A stretch of DNA of 64,000 bases from Chaetoderma sp. LZ-2023a. Its lineage: Eukaryota > Mollusca > Caudofoveata > Chaetodermatida > Chaetodermatidae. Positions 46,101-57,616 of the stretch are shown in pieces. The position numbers and the translations under genes were made by a program. The notes under the pieces are model-generated. The model did no database searches and had not been told where the DNA came from. It saw only the letters and a program-made list of their open reading frames with translations. Numbering within the stretch: position 1 is the first letter of the stretch; each line of letters starts with the position of its first letter. The DNA lies in NCBI GenBank assembly GCA_034401795.1, contig CM067367.1:49461363-49525362 (forward strand). The letters are read 5' to 3'.

Positions 46101-46329
46101 CAGACCAGCCTCGGCATACAATGTGGAGCTGGCGTCTATACATTACAAACTTGATGGATTCGGATGCATTTTAGGATTGGGAGCAGGCAGATATGGGCAC
46201 GGTATCCATGGCAGACCCCCCCCCCCCCTGCCTAATAGCTATTTAAAATACAACTTGTATATAGTATATACCCTGGATATGTATATATATATATATATTT
46301 ATATACTGTACTAGATTGGGTGTATATAT

Positions 46330-46431
46330 AAGCTCATTGGGTTCGTAGTTTCCTGTCCCTCTTACTAAATAAGCTATTGCATTGGCGACAATTTAGTAAG
46401 AGGGACAGGAAACTACGAACCCAATGAGCTT
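46330..46431. repeat. Perfect 41-bp inverted repeat (hairpin)
   Basis: AAGCTCATTGGGTTCGTAGT and onward (46330-46370) is exactly complementary to 46391-46431, with a 20-nt loop. The loop end and right arm, TTGGCGACAATTTAGTAAGA continuing GGGACAGGAAACTAC, resemble the RT-coding stretch at 48563-48597 of the LINE immediately downstream. Confidence 0.9.
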
Positions 46432-46452
46432 GGCTCATGTCCAAGCCACACC

Positions 46453-49062
46453 GTGGAGAAGATGAACCCAGCTGCAAACCAGTTCAAGCATCACACAATG
46501 CCAACACATCGCTCAAACCGATACTCGGTACTAAGCGAAGAAACTGTAAACATACCCAACAATGAGGCCTCCAAATACACTATGAGTTGCAATGAAAACA
46601 TAATAATCTACACAACCTTGGACAATGGAAGGCATGAAAAAACAAAACACAAACACATAAGGCATAAAAAACATGTAAAAACACTAACTGCTGAGAACAC
46701 AGACACCAACACAGGACATATACCAAAACCTATTCAAATAAACACTGATAGAAATTTTAAAACAATAACCAATACATGTATATGCACAAATGCAGATAGT
46801 CTAATTAATAAAAAAAAAAGCTGAGCTTGAAGCACTAGTACACAAGACTCGCCCTGCTATCATACTACTAACAGAAGCCTTGCCAAAAAACACAACCATA
46901 AACACTAGTGAATTACAGATTGATGGGTACCATCTCTCGCTGAATAGTAATCCATCAAGAGGAGTCATCATCTATACCCATGTATCATTAAATGCTAAAA
47001 CCTGTGAAACCCTAAATGATCACAGCTTTCAGGAATCTGTGTGGAGTACAGGGACGAGACAACAAAAGGAAAAAATTCTTGTTGGTTGTATCTACAGAAG
47101 TCCCAACTCAGACGGCCCGGACAATAACAAACTCATAAATCTACTAAACAAGGTTGATACAGCAAATGCAGACCACATTCTTATGGTAGGGGAGTTCAAC
47201 TTCCCATCGATTAACTGGTGCACTGGAATTTTTTCAAATGAAGACGAAGATGCTTAAAACTAGCAGCGATATTTTTCTACAGCCAACTAGTTACTAATGT
47301 GACACGACATAGAATAAATCAGACTTCAAATATTTTGGATCTAGTTTTAACAAACAACCAAAACATCATCCACGAAATAACCCACCTACCTCCATTAGGA
47401 AAAAGTGACCACGATGTTCTACACATATCACTACATCCTGACATCTTAAGCACCAAGCAAACAAATAGCTACACCAAAGCTACTGTTGAATAAAGGACGG
47501 TATACGGATATGAGAAAAGATTTAGGAATGACTGACTGGAATCATCTGCACGAACTTAATGCGTCAGAAGCTTGGAACCTCCTACACAAAACATTGATCA
47601 CAATGAATGAGCAGTATATCCCATCATAAAAAAAACGTGGTAAGAAAAAGCACCTCTGGCTTGACTGTACTACAACAGAATCATTAAATAGCAACAGTCA
47701 GGCATACAAAAGATACAGTGAAACAAAGAAAACCACAGATTACGCCCTTTACAAAATTGCTAGAAACAAAGCACCAGCATGCATCAGAAAATCAAAACAG
47801 ACATTTGAATGTAAAGTAGCAAGTGAAAGCAAGAGAAATCCCAAACCTTTATGGAACTATGTCAAGAGTAAAACCGTTCTACGTGAATCAATTAGCAAGC
47901 TACGTTACCCAGCTAATGGCACTATGACTACAGATGATAAAGAAAAAGCAAACATTCATAACAAATTCTTCTCAAGTATGTTCACTTCAGTAGATCTTCA
48001 TTCTACACCAATCATTAGCCCCAGAAGCAATGGTATTGTACTAAAAGGCATAATAATAACACCAATTACCATCGAAAATAAATTGAAAGGACTCAAACCC
48101 AATAAAAGCAATGGCCTGGATGAAATACCAGTGAGATTATTAAAGGAAGCGGCTAAAGAAATTAGTACACCACTATGCATAATATTTAACAAGTCTCTGG
48201 AAGAAGGCATATTACCTGACTTCTGGAAAATGGCAAATGTATGCTGCATACACAAAAAAGGTTATAAAAACGGCCCAAGCAACTACAGGCCAATCAGTCT
48301 CATCTCTACATTATGTAAGGTCCCAGAGTCTTTTATAAGAGACAGCATTGTAAATTTTCTGGAAACAGCCAATCTATTTACCAAATGTCAACATGGATTC
48401 AGGCATAATAGATCATGTAAAAAACAACTACTAGAATACCTCGAAGATATAACAGCCAAACTTGACTCAAATAAACCTGTCGATGCAGTATAGTTAGACT
48501 TCTTAAAATCATTCGACACTGTACCACACAAACGCCTCCAAACAAAACTGAGAAGCTTTGATATTGGCGACAATTTATTAAGATGGATAGGAAACTACCT
48601 ATGTAACAGAAGCCAGGGCGTAAGGATCAGTTATACAACATCAGACTGGATTGAGGTGACCAGCGCCGTGCCACAAGGATGTGCCCTAGGACCTATGCTT
48701 TTTTTATATATATAAATGACCTACCTGATGGACTAACCTGCCACTGCAAAATATTTGCAGACGACACAAAGATATATGGCACCCCAGCTAGCAGTAAGAT
48801 TCAGAACAATATAGACAAAGTATATAAGTGGTCACAGATATGGCAACTATCTTTCAACACAGATAAAACGAATGTCATACATTTCGGCGGAAACAACCCT
48901 CAAACCAAATACTATATGACAGATACGCCTGATGTGCATCCTGTATCAACGTCAGACGTAGAAAAAGACTTGGGAGTGCATATTGACAGAAACCTTTCAT
49001 TTGATATACATATAGGGAATAAATGTGTAATGAATAGAAACGTGGGCCAAAATTTCTCTCTC
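46453..49062 (+). pseudogene. CR1/Jockey-type LINE: APE endonuclease and reverse transcriptase, 3' truncated
   Basis: The N-terminal region (46453-46824) has no recognised domain. After an A-run frameshift (about 46809-46817) the apurinic-type endonuclease follows: RPAIILLTEALPKN, VGCIYRSPNSDG, GEFNFPSINW and KSDHDVLHISL. The RT then gives NKSNGLDEIPVRLLKEAAKE, NYRPISLISTLCKV, KCQHGFRHNRSC, LDFLKSFDTVPHKRL, VPQGCALGPMLF and the catalytic FADDTKIYG, ending with EKDLGVHIDRNLSFDIHIGN near 49020. Stops and shifts occur at 46822, 47255, 47491, 48491 and about 48708. Coding homology stops at a CT microsatellite, so the C-terminal part and 3' UTR are absent. The element nicks target DNA and reverse-transcribes its RNA there. 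Confidence 0.88.
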
Positions 49063-49063
49063 G

Positions 49064-49108
<45 letters not shown>

Positions 49109-49215
49109 GAAACCGGTGGACGAAATTCAAACAAATTTAGCATGCTCTTTACCCATATGGATGATGATGATGATGCTGATGACCATCATCATCATCATCA
49201 TCATCATCATCATGA
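49063..49215. repeat. (CT)n then (GAT/ATC)n microsatellites
   Basis: CTCTCT (49070-49105) directly follows the LINE coding sequence, and a GATGATGATG/ATCATCATC tract follows at 49160-49213. Confidence 0.93.
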
Positions 49216-49349
49216 TATCAATCAATTGTCCTTGGCGATAGTCCTTAGCTCAAATATGTTCCTCTTGGTTGTCAACATAGATCATCTTTGTTGGGCCACG
49301 TTCACTGACAGTGGGATTGTATTGTACATAGTGCATAGCACGTCATTGG

Positions 49350-52300
49350 ACTGATGAGTCACCTGGACTAATAGCTAATTCTTTCGATGATGGAAACAGT
49401 CCGGAGCATCTGTTTGATAATCTGGCCTATCAAATTGTACATAGTATAACAACAGCCACATGGCCGGTCAGCTGGTGTGGACATCTCTAACAGTTCCTTG
49501 ATAACACTGTGGAATTAAGGAATGAGTTTCTGTTCCCCTGGAAGTATCAGCTGGAAACAATATTCATCTAGTTTTTTAATTTCTAACAAGAATAGTGGCC
49601 AACAAAGGTCTATGCCGAGGACAGACAAAAAATATAACAGTTGTCGTGAGGAAATGAATAACTTTGACCTAGAAGTTATCGAAAGTCAGTTTTAAAGCTA
49701 CACATGGAGTCTCCTAGGCATCTCCTTTTATAGGCACTGAAGTTCCTAAGAAGGCATAACTCTAAAGGCGAGGAAACCGACCAGTGTGCAAGAGATGGGG
49801 CAGGAAGTTGGGTGCCTCGTTTGAGATTATACTGTCCATGACAGACATTGGGCCACAACCGTCTAGCATCATAGCACACAAGTGTTTCCATCAAGCAAAT
49901 GCCATGGGACAAAATCTTATTTTGTCAACGAGGCCATTACTAGTGTAGATTTGTGAGACACAGTGGAATTCTGTGGTAAACATTCGTGAAAGAATAGGAT
50001 TTTTGTCCTGCGGCATTGGTCTGATGGAAGTGGTTGTGGACTATTATGCTGAGCACTGGTGCAATTCCTGGGTCCAATTCCACACATGTTCTGCAGCTTT
50101 AGGGAGAAGGTTATCGAGTGGCTTCTTTTTCACATCTATGACGTGCTCTATTATCTGCACACTCCATCTCTAGTGGGAGGCACAATGGAGATACTGGTAG
50201 CTTTGGACTTGTGGCGCATTCTCTCAGAGATGAGAGCGCTTTGGTAAACACACCACCGCAGAGCCAACTCCATATGTAAAAGCAATGAAGTTCTCGAAAG
50301 CTGCAGACTCCACATTGTTGCTCCTCATTCAACTTGGTATTTGTCAATAGTTGTCTGACTAGTCACAGCTCATCATCATTGCGATCAGCATATTTGATGT
50401 TTGATGATGTTAAAGGCCTGTGATATGTCGATGCTCATCTTCGGAAAGCCTCGGTGCATGGACCTGACCACTGACACGGGCATCCGATGTGCCCATACAA
50501 TGTCAGTGCAGCTGTAGCTTCATCTAGAACAGCACTGGTAGGCTCCAGTGAAACTGTTAATCTTTCCTCGGATGCAGCACAGTGTCACAGTGGACAATAT
50601 CTTAGGGATGCTGTTGAGGAGCACTCTATGCATATAGGTTTGCTGGTGGACTAGGAGGTTCGTGGGTTTGATCAGGGTAGCTTGGCCAACAACGTCGAAA
50701 GGGAGGTGTTGCATCAAGGCAGAGCTTATTTTGTGCGTGATTGGTTTGGAGAAGCTATCACCTGTATACTTAAAGTTCATTGACGATGCTGTCAGGTTCA
50801 TTTCTCAGGGCCTTAATTGCTTTCTCAACCTCAGTTGTTTTCGATTGGTGTTTATGGTCAGCTACAATCGACTGCAAATGGATGTAATTGCTTACCATCT
50901 GTATTAGTGAACTGGCATCAACTTTCTCCCTGGTCAGTCAGGAAGTTACTGTCAATGTTATGCATGAAAAGCGATGGCGGTGGACCAGCAACTCTCAGAG
51001 TCTAGGTCACCCTAGACATTTTACGACAATCAACTGTGGCTGTGATATCATCTACCAAAATGGCGAGGCTTTTCAGTTGTTCACTAATCTGACAAAGTAT
51101 TGCATTGTGTTCTTGGTATAGCTTTGTGCGGTCTTTGCCCATTGATAGACGAGGGGTGGTAGTACCGTGTGCTGTTCAGACAGCTTTACAAGGAGTGGGT
51201 CTACATCGTAATGGTCAGCTCTGTTGTTATGCTTGACAACGTCTATTACATTGGTCGCAAATGTGTCAATGCATTTGAGTACTCTGGAAAAAACATCATT
51301 TGGATTTGAGTCTATGACAATAGTTTGTATCTGTTCCTCATGCACCCTCTTCTATGACAGTTGGGTTGTGGTGTCATTGACGAGCCTCTCTAGATCAAAG
51401 CTAAGCTTGCCAAGTTCGTTGATACGGTGTGCATGCAGTGAGCAAATGTAGTCATTTGAAGGTGGTTGATCATTGACTTGTGGCCAGACTTATATAGGTA
51501 TATGCCTTCATATGAACGTGAATCTTGAACTAGTGGCTTTACACTGATTTTACCCATCACATCAATTGGGTTGAAGATAGCGGTTGTGGCATTGGAGCCT
51601 GTTTCTGTTCTATGATGGATCATGTCCATGTTGTTCGGTTATGGCACGGATGTTTGAAGACAGTGTGACAAAGAGGCCATGAACACTGATAAACAAGGCC
51701 ACGCTAGAGCATCTCTATTGCTGTTACGCTTGCCGATAACAAAAAACACCATGTATATGTGTTGAGTCCTGCATCCTTGTCTGCTTTGATGAGACTTTCT
51801 AGCTTACAATTAAGTCTTCACACACAATGAATTGCCCTCTGGTTGAAATGGTGATGGTAAACCCCAGTTCGGCATAGAAAGACTCAATCGAGTAAGGATT
51901 CTGCTTGTTTTTTCGGCAGGTGGGGCATATGCATAACAATGCGGCACTTGGTGGTGGCAGCATTTCGTAGTGGCAAATCCAGGTCAATGAATGCAACATG
52001 ATCACCGCCGCATCCGAAAGTTAAGATGTGATCCACGAGCCTCGGTCCAATTGCAAAGACCAGGACATGGCGCAGTCTGTTTCTGCTGTGAGGATCAGAT
52101 TGTGAGGGTGGTCATCTGTAAATGAGTGGATACGTTTGCTTCTTGGATTCATGCAGTGTCAATGTTTTAAAGCATTCAGTCTGATCCGAATGTTTATCAC
52201 TGGGATGCAGTAGTCAGTCAATATACTCTGCATGTTGCTACTGAAAACTTGTAGGGAGATTATGATGAATGGCGATGTTGAATGCAGTTTCTTGGAAGAA

Positions 52301-52420
52301 TTGCCTCTGAATGCGGTTGTCATCTCACAAAGCGTATGACATTAATTTCCCAGTTAAGTTGGTTTTCCAAATAATTTAGTACTTGCGTAGTGTGTGTGAC
52401 CAGAAACGCCATTGCTATCG
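49350..52420 (-). pseudogene. Unidentified retroelement-like relic, minus strand
   Basis: Minus-strand frames are scattered but consecutive. One starts near 52415 (MAFLVTHTTQVLNYLENQLN). Then come MLPPPSAALLCICPTCRKNK at about 51960, RRTETG/NATTAIFNPIDVM-type sequence at 51390-51629, FSRVLKCIDTFATNVIDVVK and LPPLVYQWAKTAQSYTKNTM at 51345-51090, and KPTNLLVHQQTYMHRVLLNS at 50650. Near 50430 is FPKMSIDISQAFNIIKHQI, which resembles RT motif A (LDISKAFDxIxHxxL). The low stop density over 3 kb on one strand and the RT-like box suggest a decayed retroelement. I do not recognise the family. A multi-exon host gene is a less likely alternative. Confidence 0.4.
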
Positions 52421-52484
52421 CACATGGGGTAATAGATGAATCAAATCTGCCACTCAAACATCTGACGGCATAACCAATTAAATC

Positions 52485-52850
52485 ACATGTAGGCTGATGT
52501 CACAATCAAAATGCATAATAAATGCTGTGTCTAGGTACATGGTGAGTGTACGAATTGTATGTCTTTACTATTTAATAAACATTCTAGCTGTTGAATATTT
52601 TCAATGTAATTCGATTGGTTGCTGTTGCTGCCATAGACAGAAACCACTGTTGCTGTCACAGGCAGCAGCATCACCCAATCAAAATATTGAATAAGTTATC
52701 TGTAGGCTATAGTTACGTTGCTATTCCTGGGATTCTGCGAATTCACGGTTCTATCGATCCCAACACTGGAAAAAGAATGTGTGGAACTTAGCTAGAAATG
52801 GGCGGAGCATAGCTACAAATGGGTGAGTCAAAGCTAGAAATGGATCCCTC
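52485..52850 (+). mobile_element. MITE-A copy, diverged
   Basis: GATGTCACAATCAAAATGCA, TACGAATTGTATGTCTTTAC, the arm AGCTGTTGAATATTTTCAAT, a partly duplicated loop (GCTGTTGCTGCCATAGACAG ... TTGCTGTCACAGGCAGCAGC), a short second arm, and ATGGGCGGAGCATAGCTAC repeated as AATGGGTGAGTCAAAGCTAG. Confidence 0.7.
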
Positions 52851-52899
52851 TATTGTGCTGTCATGTACCTGTATAAGTTTCTTCCTTCTTTATAAGAGA

Positions 52900-53315
52900 G
52901 CCGCCATGACAGCTATACTGCTCAGTGAGATTCAATCTGGGATTTATGGCACAGACACCACACAAGACGGACCGACGGTTTTTCGACCCCACTGCCAAAA
53001 GACGTGTCAGGTGAATGACGCATGGAACAGCCAAATATTATACACCTTGATCGCATTCCTGAATGCGGGATCGTCTGGATCAACCACGGTTCCTTGGATT
53101 GGAATTCCATGCACAGCACAGCCGTTTACCCCACCAAGCCATTCATTGATATTATGAAAGGCCACACCCGTTCAGACTGCTGTGGATGTTCAGATGACTC
53201 AATTAATCAAGCTGATCACTCTTGTTGTGCAGTATGTGGTATGATATGGCATGGTAGACACGCTTGGCCATTTTTATATATAGCAATGCATATTTTGCTA
53301 ACCGTTTGCCTTTGA
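52900..53315 (+). CDS. Hypothetical ORF with Cys pairs and hydrophobic C-terminus
   Basis: The frame at 53022-53315 starts MEQPNIIHLDRIPECGIVWI and holds the Cys-rich stretch DCCGCSDDS...CCAVCG. It ends in a hydrophobic helix-like segment (PFLYIAMHILLTVCL). An overlapping frame covers 52908-53157. I recognise neither; a terminal exon or retroelement fragment is possible. Low confidence that it is a gene. Confidence 0.2.
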
Positions 53316-53767
53316 TCCATATAGGCTAGTTCCTAATTTCCCTAAGCCCGTTAATAATATTATTAGATGCATTAAAAATTATATTGCTTCGAAATAACTT
53401 AATCCCCATTATTTATTTAGAGTGCAATTGTTGAGTCTATATGGGAAAAAATGTGTAAAGAACTTATTTGTTGTGACTAATGTAACGTTAGAAATTTGAT
53501 TTTAACAACTAGATCGCCTTGTAGCATTTACTGCGAGCCGACCATCTACCGCTGTCAATGGTCCCCACAGATTTCGTCCGGAGTGTATATTAGTTCGTAA
53601 TTTTATATGGTAGACCTTAATACACCTAAAGTGTTATATGTATCTGGTGGGAGCAATCATTCCTCTACATGTAGGCATCGATACTTAAGCGATGCAATTA
53701 ATAATATGAATTTATGCATCGCCTATCCAACCGGGGTGTCACCATTGGTTTCACACCTTGTGTATAT
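53316..53767. other. Unassigned spacer
   Basis: AT-rich; no gene or named repeat seen. Confidence 0.3.
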
Positions 53768-53842
53768 TATATATAGTAGGTATATATACATGTAGTAAGG
53801 GGATATGCGGTACTGATATGGATGGACGAAAATTCAAAGGCC
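53768..53842 (-). repeat. 75-bp repeat, inverted partner of 45310-45384
   Basis: The complement reads GGCCTTTGAATTTTCGTCCA continuing TCAGTACCGCATATCCCC; only a few substitutions separate it from the other copy. Confidence 0.85.
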
Positions 53843-54296
53843 TGTGAACAGATTAATCCTTACATCGTAAAAAATGACTTGCTGTATTTGATCTGATGGG
53901 TTAAATGACTACCATGTAATGAATAGTTGTATTTTCATGATTTCACGAATCATTTTTGGGCAAATTATTGTTATGGCAAGTGCCCTACCTACCATATCGC
54001 TCACGACACCACTCCACCCCAACCCACCCCTCCCCACCCGTTAATTCGTTATCGGCAATCGGCATGCCCGATGGTCAGCGGCACAGACGATAAATAGGGG
54101 CCTAGGCAATCGAATGCGTTATTTGCGCTGATATGAAATTGCGTGCATAGATGTAATGAAACATATTTCATTCTGTATAAATTAATATAACTTTTTACTA
54201 AAAAAAGGTTGTGAAATTGATTTAGAGACACGACTCCCTATTTCAATTTCACAATTATAAAATTATTGTAATTCATACGGAATGAAATCACCATAT
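53843..54296. other. Unassigned sequence left of the gypsy element
   Basis: It has a C-rich stretch (54008-54040) and an imperfect inverted pair, TTGTGAAATTGA (54209-54220) and TCAATTTCACAA (54242-54253). The LTR starts directly after AATCACCATAT. Confidence 0.4.
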
Positions 54297-55838
54297 TGTA
54301 GATATGGGATTGTCTTGTGGGAGTCATGACCCCGCTGGATGTCTTATATTTGCGAGTAAGTCCTAAGTGAAATTTATGATTTGAAAATACCAGGTGAGCT
54401 AATGGACCGGTTGACGTTATACTTAATATTTAATTTATTATTAATGACATCAGCCAGTGCTGATGATATACAGTTTCTGCAAAATGAATGGTGTGTGAAT
54501 GTAGCACAATCAGGATTGTTGGATAAAGTTTTATCATCAGAATTGAGGTAGGCGAATTGATTAGAATAAGTCCTACGGTTCTGAGTTGATGTATATCTGG
54601 AATTAGTTTAGATGAAAGTTGTTGCTGTTCAGTCGTCATACACTTTTATGATATTCAGCAGTCGTTTGGATCGATAGTTTGGAAAATAATCGAGGTATAA
54701 GAATCACTGGAATCGGACGTGGCAAAGGGACATAGTTGATGACGTTAGGCATTCTGATTCTCACACGAGAATAGAACAACATCAGCTGGCAATGAGATCA
54801 TACAGCTCATGTGCCTATTAACTCTAGCATCCTACATGCTTATCCATCAATAGGCAATGGACAGGACATGGACATTGTAGCGTCCTGTAGGAATTATTAA
54901 CATAATCGAAATTTGTTTATCAACTATATGTCACTCATACAATGGCATACAACAACAACACATTCCGTAAAGTTGTTAGTTAGCTGACAGATCGCATCAA
55001 ATCAGAACCAGCTTCCACCGCGTTGTCTATGTGAGGCATCATCTCCATAGAAGAATAGCTCAGAGTTTGATTGGTCAGAATGACGTCACGATCAATGAGA
55101 GTCGATCACACTCTGTAGCAGAGAATTAGACAGAAAAGGTTGTGAAGTTGAGATCGAAATATAGGGATCATTGATTGGTCAGAACGACGAACATTTATTA
55201 GGTAGAAACTTCTAGGAAGGAATAAGCAGAAGTTGATTGGAGGACTAATTATCCGGACCAATCAAGCTGTGCTTATAACATACCTAGAAGAATCATCAGA
55301 ACAGATTCGGGTAGAATCTAAATATCTAGATATGTATAGAACCTCAGAATCAAAGATTCTGAGGGCTATGTAAAACGCACTTTGAGTTAGAGAAAATCAA
55401 TCAATCCAACATCGTGGTTCACGTAGCACTTCGCTGGTGTTACGTTCGTGGTTAGTTGTAGAGTAGAGTAGCTTAGCATTTACTTGATTCGTACCAGCAA
55501 GGTACTAGTTGTCTTTGAGCAATTTTATGCTCCAGTTTAAAATATCTTTATCAGTTTTGTACAGTTAGAATATCTTTAATAAAATTATCCTCTTACATAT
55601 AGTAAGACAATAGTTTGGTTAGTCTGTTCAAGTCAAAATCATCGTTAGAATCTGATTCCAGAGTTGGAAGAAACATCCAATCCGTACCGTTAGATCTTCA
55701 TAGTCAGATAGGCCCGACAGTCTTTCAAATAAATATCATCATAATCATCTTTGCGATGAGGCGAGCCGACTGTCAGTATTCTTCTTCATCATCGGTAAGA
55801 GGTTGTCGCAGCAACCGCTAACATCATAGATCTTACCG
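54297..55838 (+). repeat. 5' LTR of the gypsy element (right edge uncertain)
   Basis: At least 54297-55481 matches the 3' LTR, which is cut at the window end. The LTR probably extends to near 55838, before TGGCGGAGTGGAATCGTC (from 55840), a possible primer-binding site beginning with the usual TGG; its tRNA is not identified. AATAAA near 55578 is a poly(A) signal candidate. CCTCAGAATC-AAA-GATTCTGAGG (55342-55364) is a perfect hairpin just upstream of a degraded TATA (CTATGTAAAA, 55366). Confidence 0.8.
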
Positions 55839-55989
55839 TTGGCGGAGTGGAATCGTCGAGTAAACAGTTCACAAAGTCATATCCGAAGAACCAAAATCTT
55901 CATTGGCTTCGTCTGCCAGGATTGGGAGTCAGACTCATCAACATCGTGTGTTTTATGTGCGTAAAATATGTAAGTACTTTAAGAGTATG

Positions 55990-56202
55990 TCATCTACGCC
56001 AACGAGACCAGTAGTTACCGTTCTAGACGACGTATGTGAGAGAGTAAGAAACTTCATAGACCTAGTAAAACTGTCTGAGCACACGAAAGTAACTCAACAT
56101 AGAGAGTACAGAGAAAACACTACAATAAAGATAACGACAGACATTCAATGTGAAGAACAGCCACGACTTAAGAGAGCTATAATACAACTATATTATCAAT
56201 AA
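55990..56202 (+). CDS. Small leader ORF upstream of gag
   Basis: 70 codons from MSSTPTRPVVTVLDDVCERV to TAA, ending 25 bp before the gag ATG; the open frame extends upstream to 55903. No domain is recognised. It lies where some gypsy elements have leader ORFs; it could equally be untranslated leader. Confidence 0.3.
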   Translation, partial: SSTPTRPVVTVLDDVCERVRNFIDLVKLSEHTKVTQHREYRENTTIKITTDIQCEEQPRLKRAIIQLYYQ

Positions 56203-56227
56203 GAACTGTATCGTGTAAAAATCAATT

Positions 56228-57616
56228 ATGGCAACACCACGTAGGCCAGATGGCGGTTTACCACCCATAACAGTTCAGCATGGCCCTGAGCTTCGACAGG
56301 AGACTGTAGAAGGCATGCGACAAATGGGACACGCGATGGCCAACACAATTGTGTTGGAGGGAGATCGCATCGAGCGGAATAGAGTCCTCAGACGAGAGAT
56401 TCGAGAATTGATGCAGCGGGTAAAACCCTGCGACGGCCTTCTCCCCGAGGATGTCCGACAATTTTTGGATGAGACCCACCTGGTATGTGAGGCGACTGAG
56501 GGCAATCTAGACGGCATACCTGTCTACATAGTCACCCGCATGTCACGAGGGCAATTATCAAAGGCCATCGACGGATTCGTCCATGGGAAAGAACGGGACG
56601 CAGTGACATATGAAGAGCTGAAGGAGTTCATTACGATAAACTTCGTATCAGCAAACGAGCAGGAGAGAGTAAAGTATGACCTAGAGGCTGTACAACAACG
56701 ACGCAGCGAGATGATGGTCTCATTTAACAGGCGATATTGGGAGATGGCAGCGAGAGCGTATCCGGAAGGGAATGTCGATAATAAACGAATAATACAATCG
56801 GCATATATTAAAGCGTTGAGCGATAGTGGAATGGGTTGACGCATAGTGCGTAAGAAGATTAACAATGTGGAGAGAGCTATGGAGCTAACCGAGGAGGAAG
56901 AAGGCTGCAACGACTTGTTGCAGGTGATGAATAGTTCTCCTCGGAGGGAAGAGGATATGGAAATCAACATGATCAATGAGAAAGAGGGCAAAGATGTCTG
57001 GTCTGTGATAAATTCAATAAGAAGACAGATGAGCCAGCAAACCAAGCTGATCGAGCGGCTCTGTTTAGTGATCGAAAATTTACAAAGCGGACCAGTATTT
57101 TCACCACCACCCCAAGCAGTACCACAACGCAAAGAGCAAGCGAAGGCGCAACCACGTAAGGCGAAAGCTGTGCCCAAGGTAACCAAGATGCAAATCACCT
57201 GCTTTAATTGTGGCCGACAAGGGCACCACAAAAATGAGTGCAACCAGCCTGTACAGCCATCCCGAAGACCATCAGCGCCAAAAGTTCAACAACAGCATCC
57301 TCAGCGTCCGCCTATGACGTGTTTCACATGCGGCAGGTTAGGGCATATGACTAGGGATTGCTTTTCCGATAGACAGATAACGTGTTATGGCTGTGGGAAA
57401 ACAGGACACTATCAATTGGATGGCCCGTCGCAGCAACCGATGCAGCAGCGACGCGCCATGAAACGTCCCCGACTATCGGACCGACGAGATGAACCCATGC
57501 AAGTGGACAGGATAGATGATCACTGTGATAACGGTAATGTGTATAATGGACTCGAGCCCACTCCGCGGGCGTATTCGCGAAACACTCGTAAGACTTTGCG
57601 AATAGAGCAAGAATGA
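56228..57616 (+). pseudogene. gag: gag polyprotein, one in-frame stop
   Basis: It starts MATPRRPDGGLPPITVQHGP with a clear ATG. The first 203 codons are helical, charged capsid-like sequence. A TGA at 56837-56839 interrupts the frame, and the same frame continues to 57616; a single CGA-to-TGA change at a CpG is the simplest explanation. The second part has a Lys/Arg/Pro/Gln-rich linker and zinc knuckles: CFNCGRQGHHKNEC and CFTCGRLGHMTRDC are intact CX2CX4HX4C. A third, CYGCGKTGHYQLDG, has lost its last Cys. The C-terminus is basic (RRAMKRPRLSDRR). Gag assembles the particle and binds the RNA. Confidence 0.85.

Noticed and set aside
49351-49400. CTGATGAGTC...GGAAACAGTCC looked like a hammerhead ribozyme core
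   Set aside because: A GTC/GAC stem II can be drawn, but the required GAAA does not follow it. The only other pairing (GGACT/AGTCC) would consume core bases.
56837-56839. Stop-codon read-through in gag
   Set aside because: The TGA lies in the middle of gag, not at the gag-pol border, and fits a single CpG decay mutation. Other stops in pol show the copy is dead.
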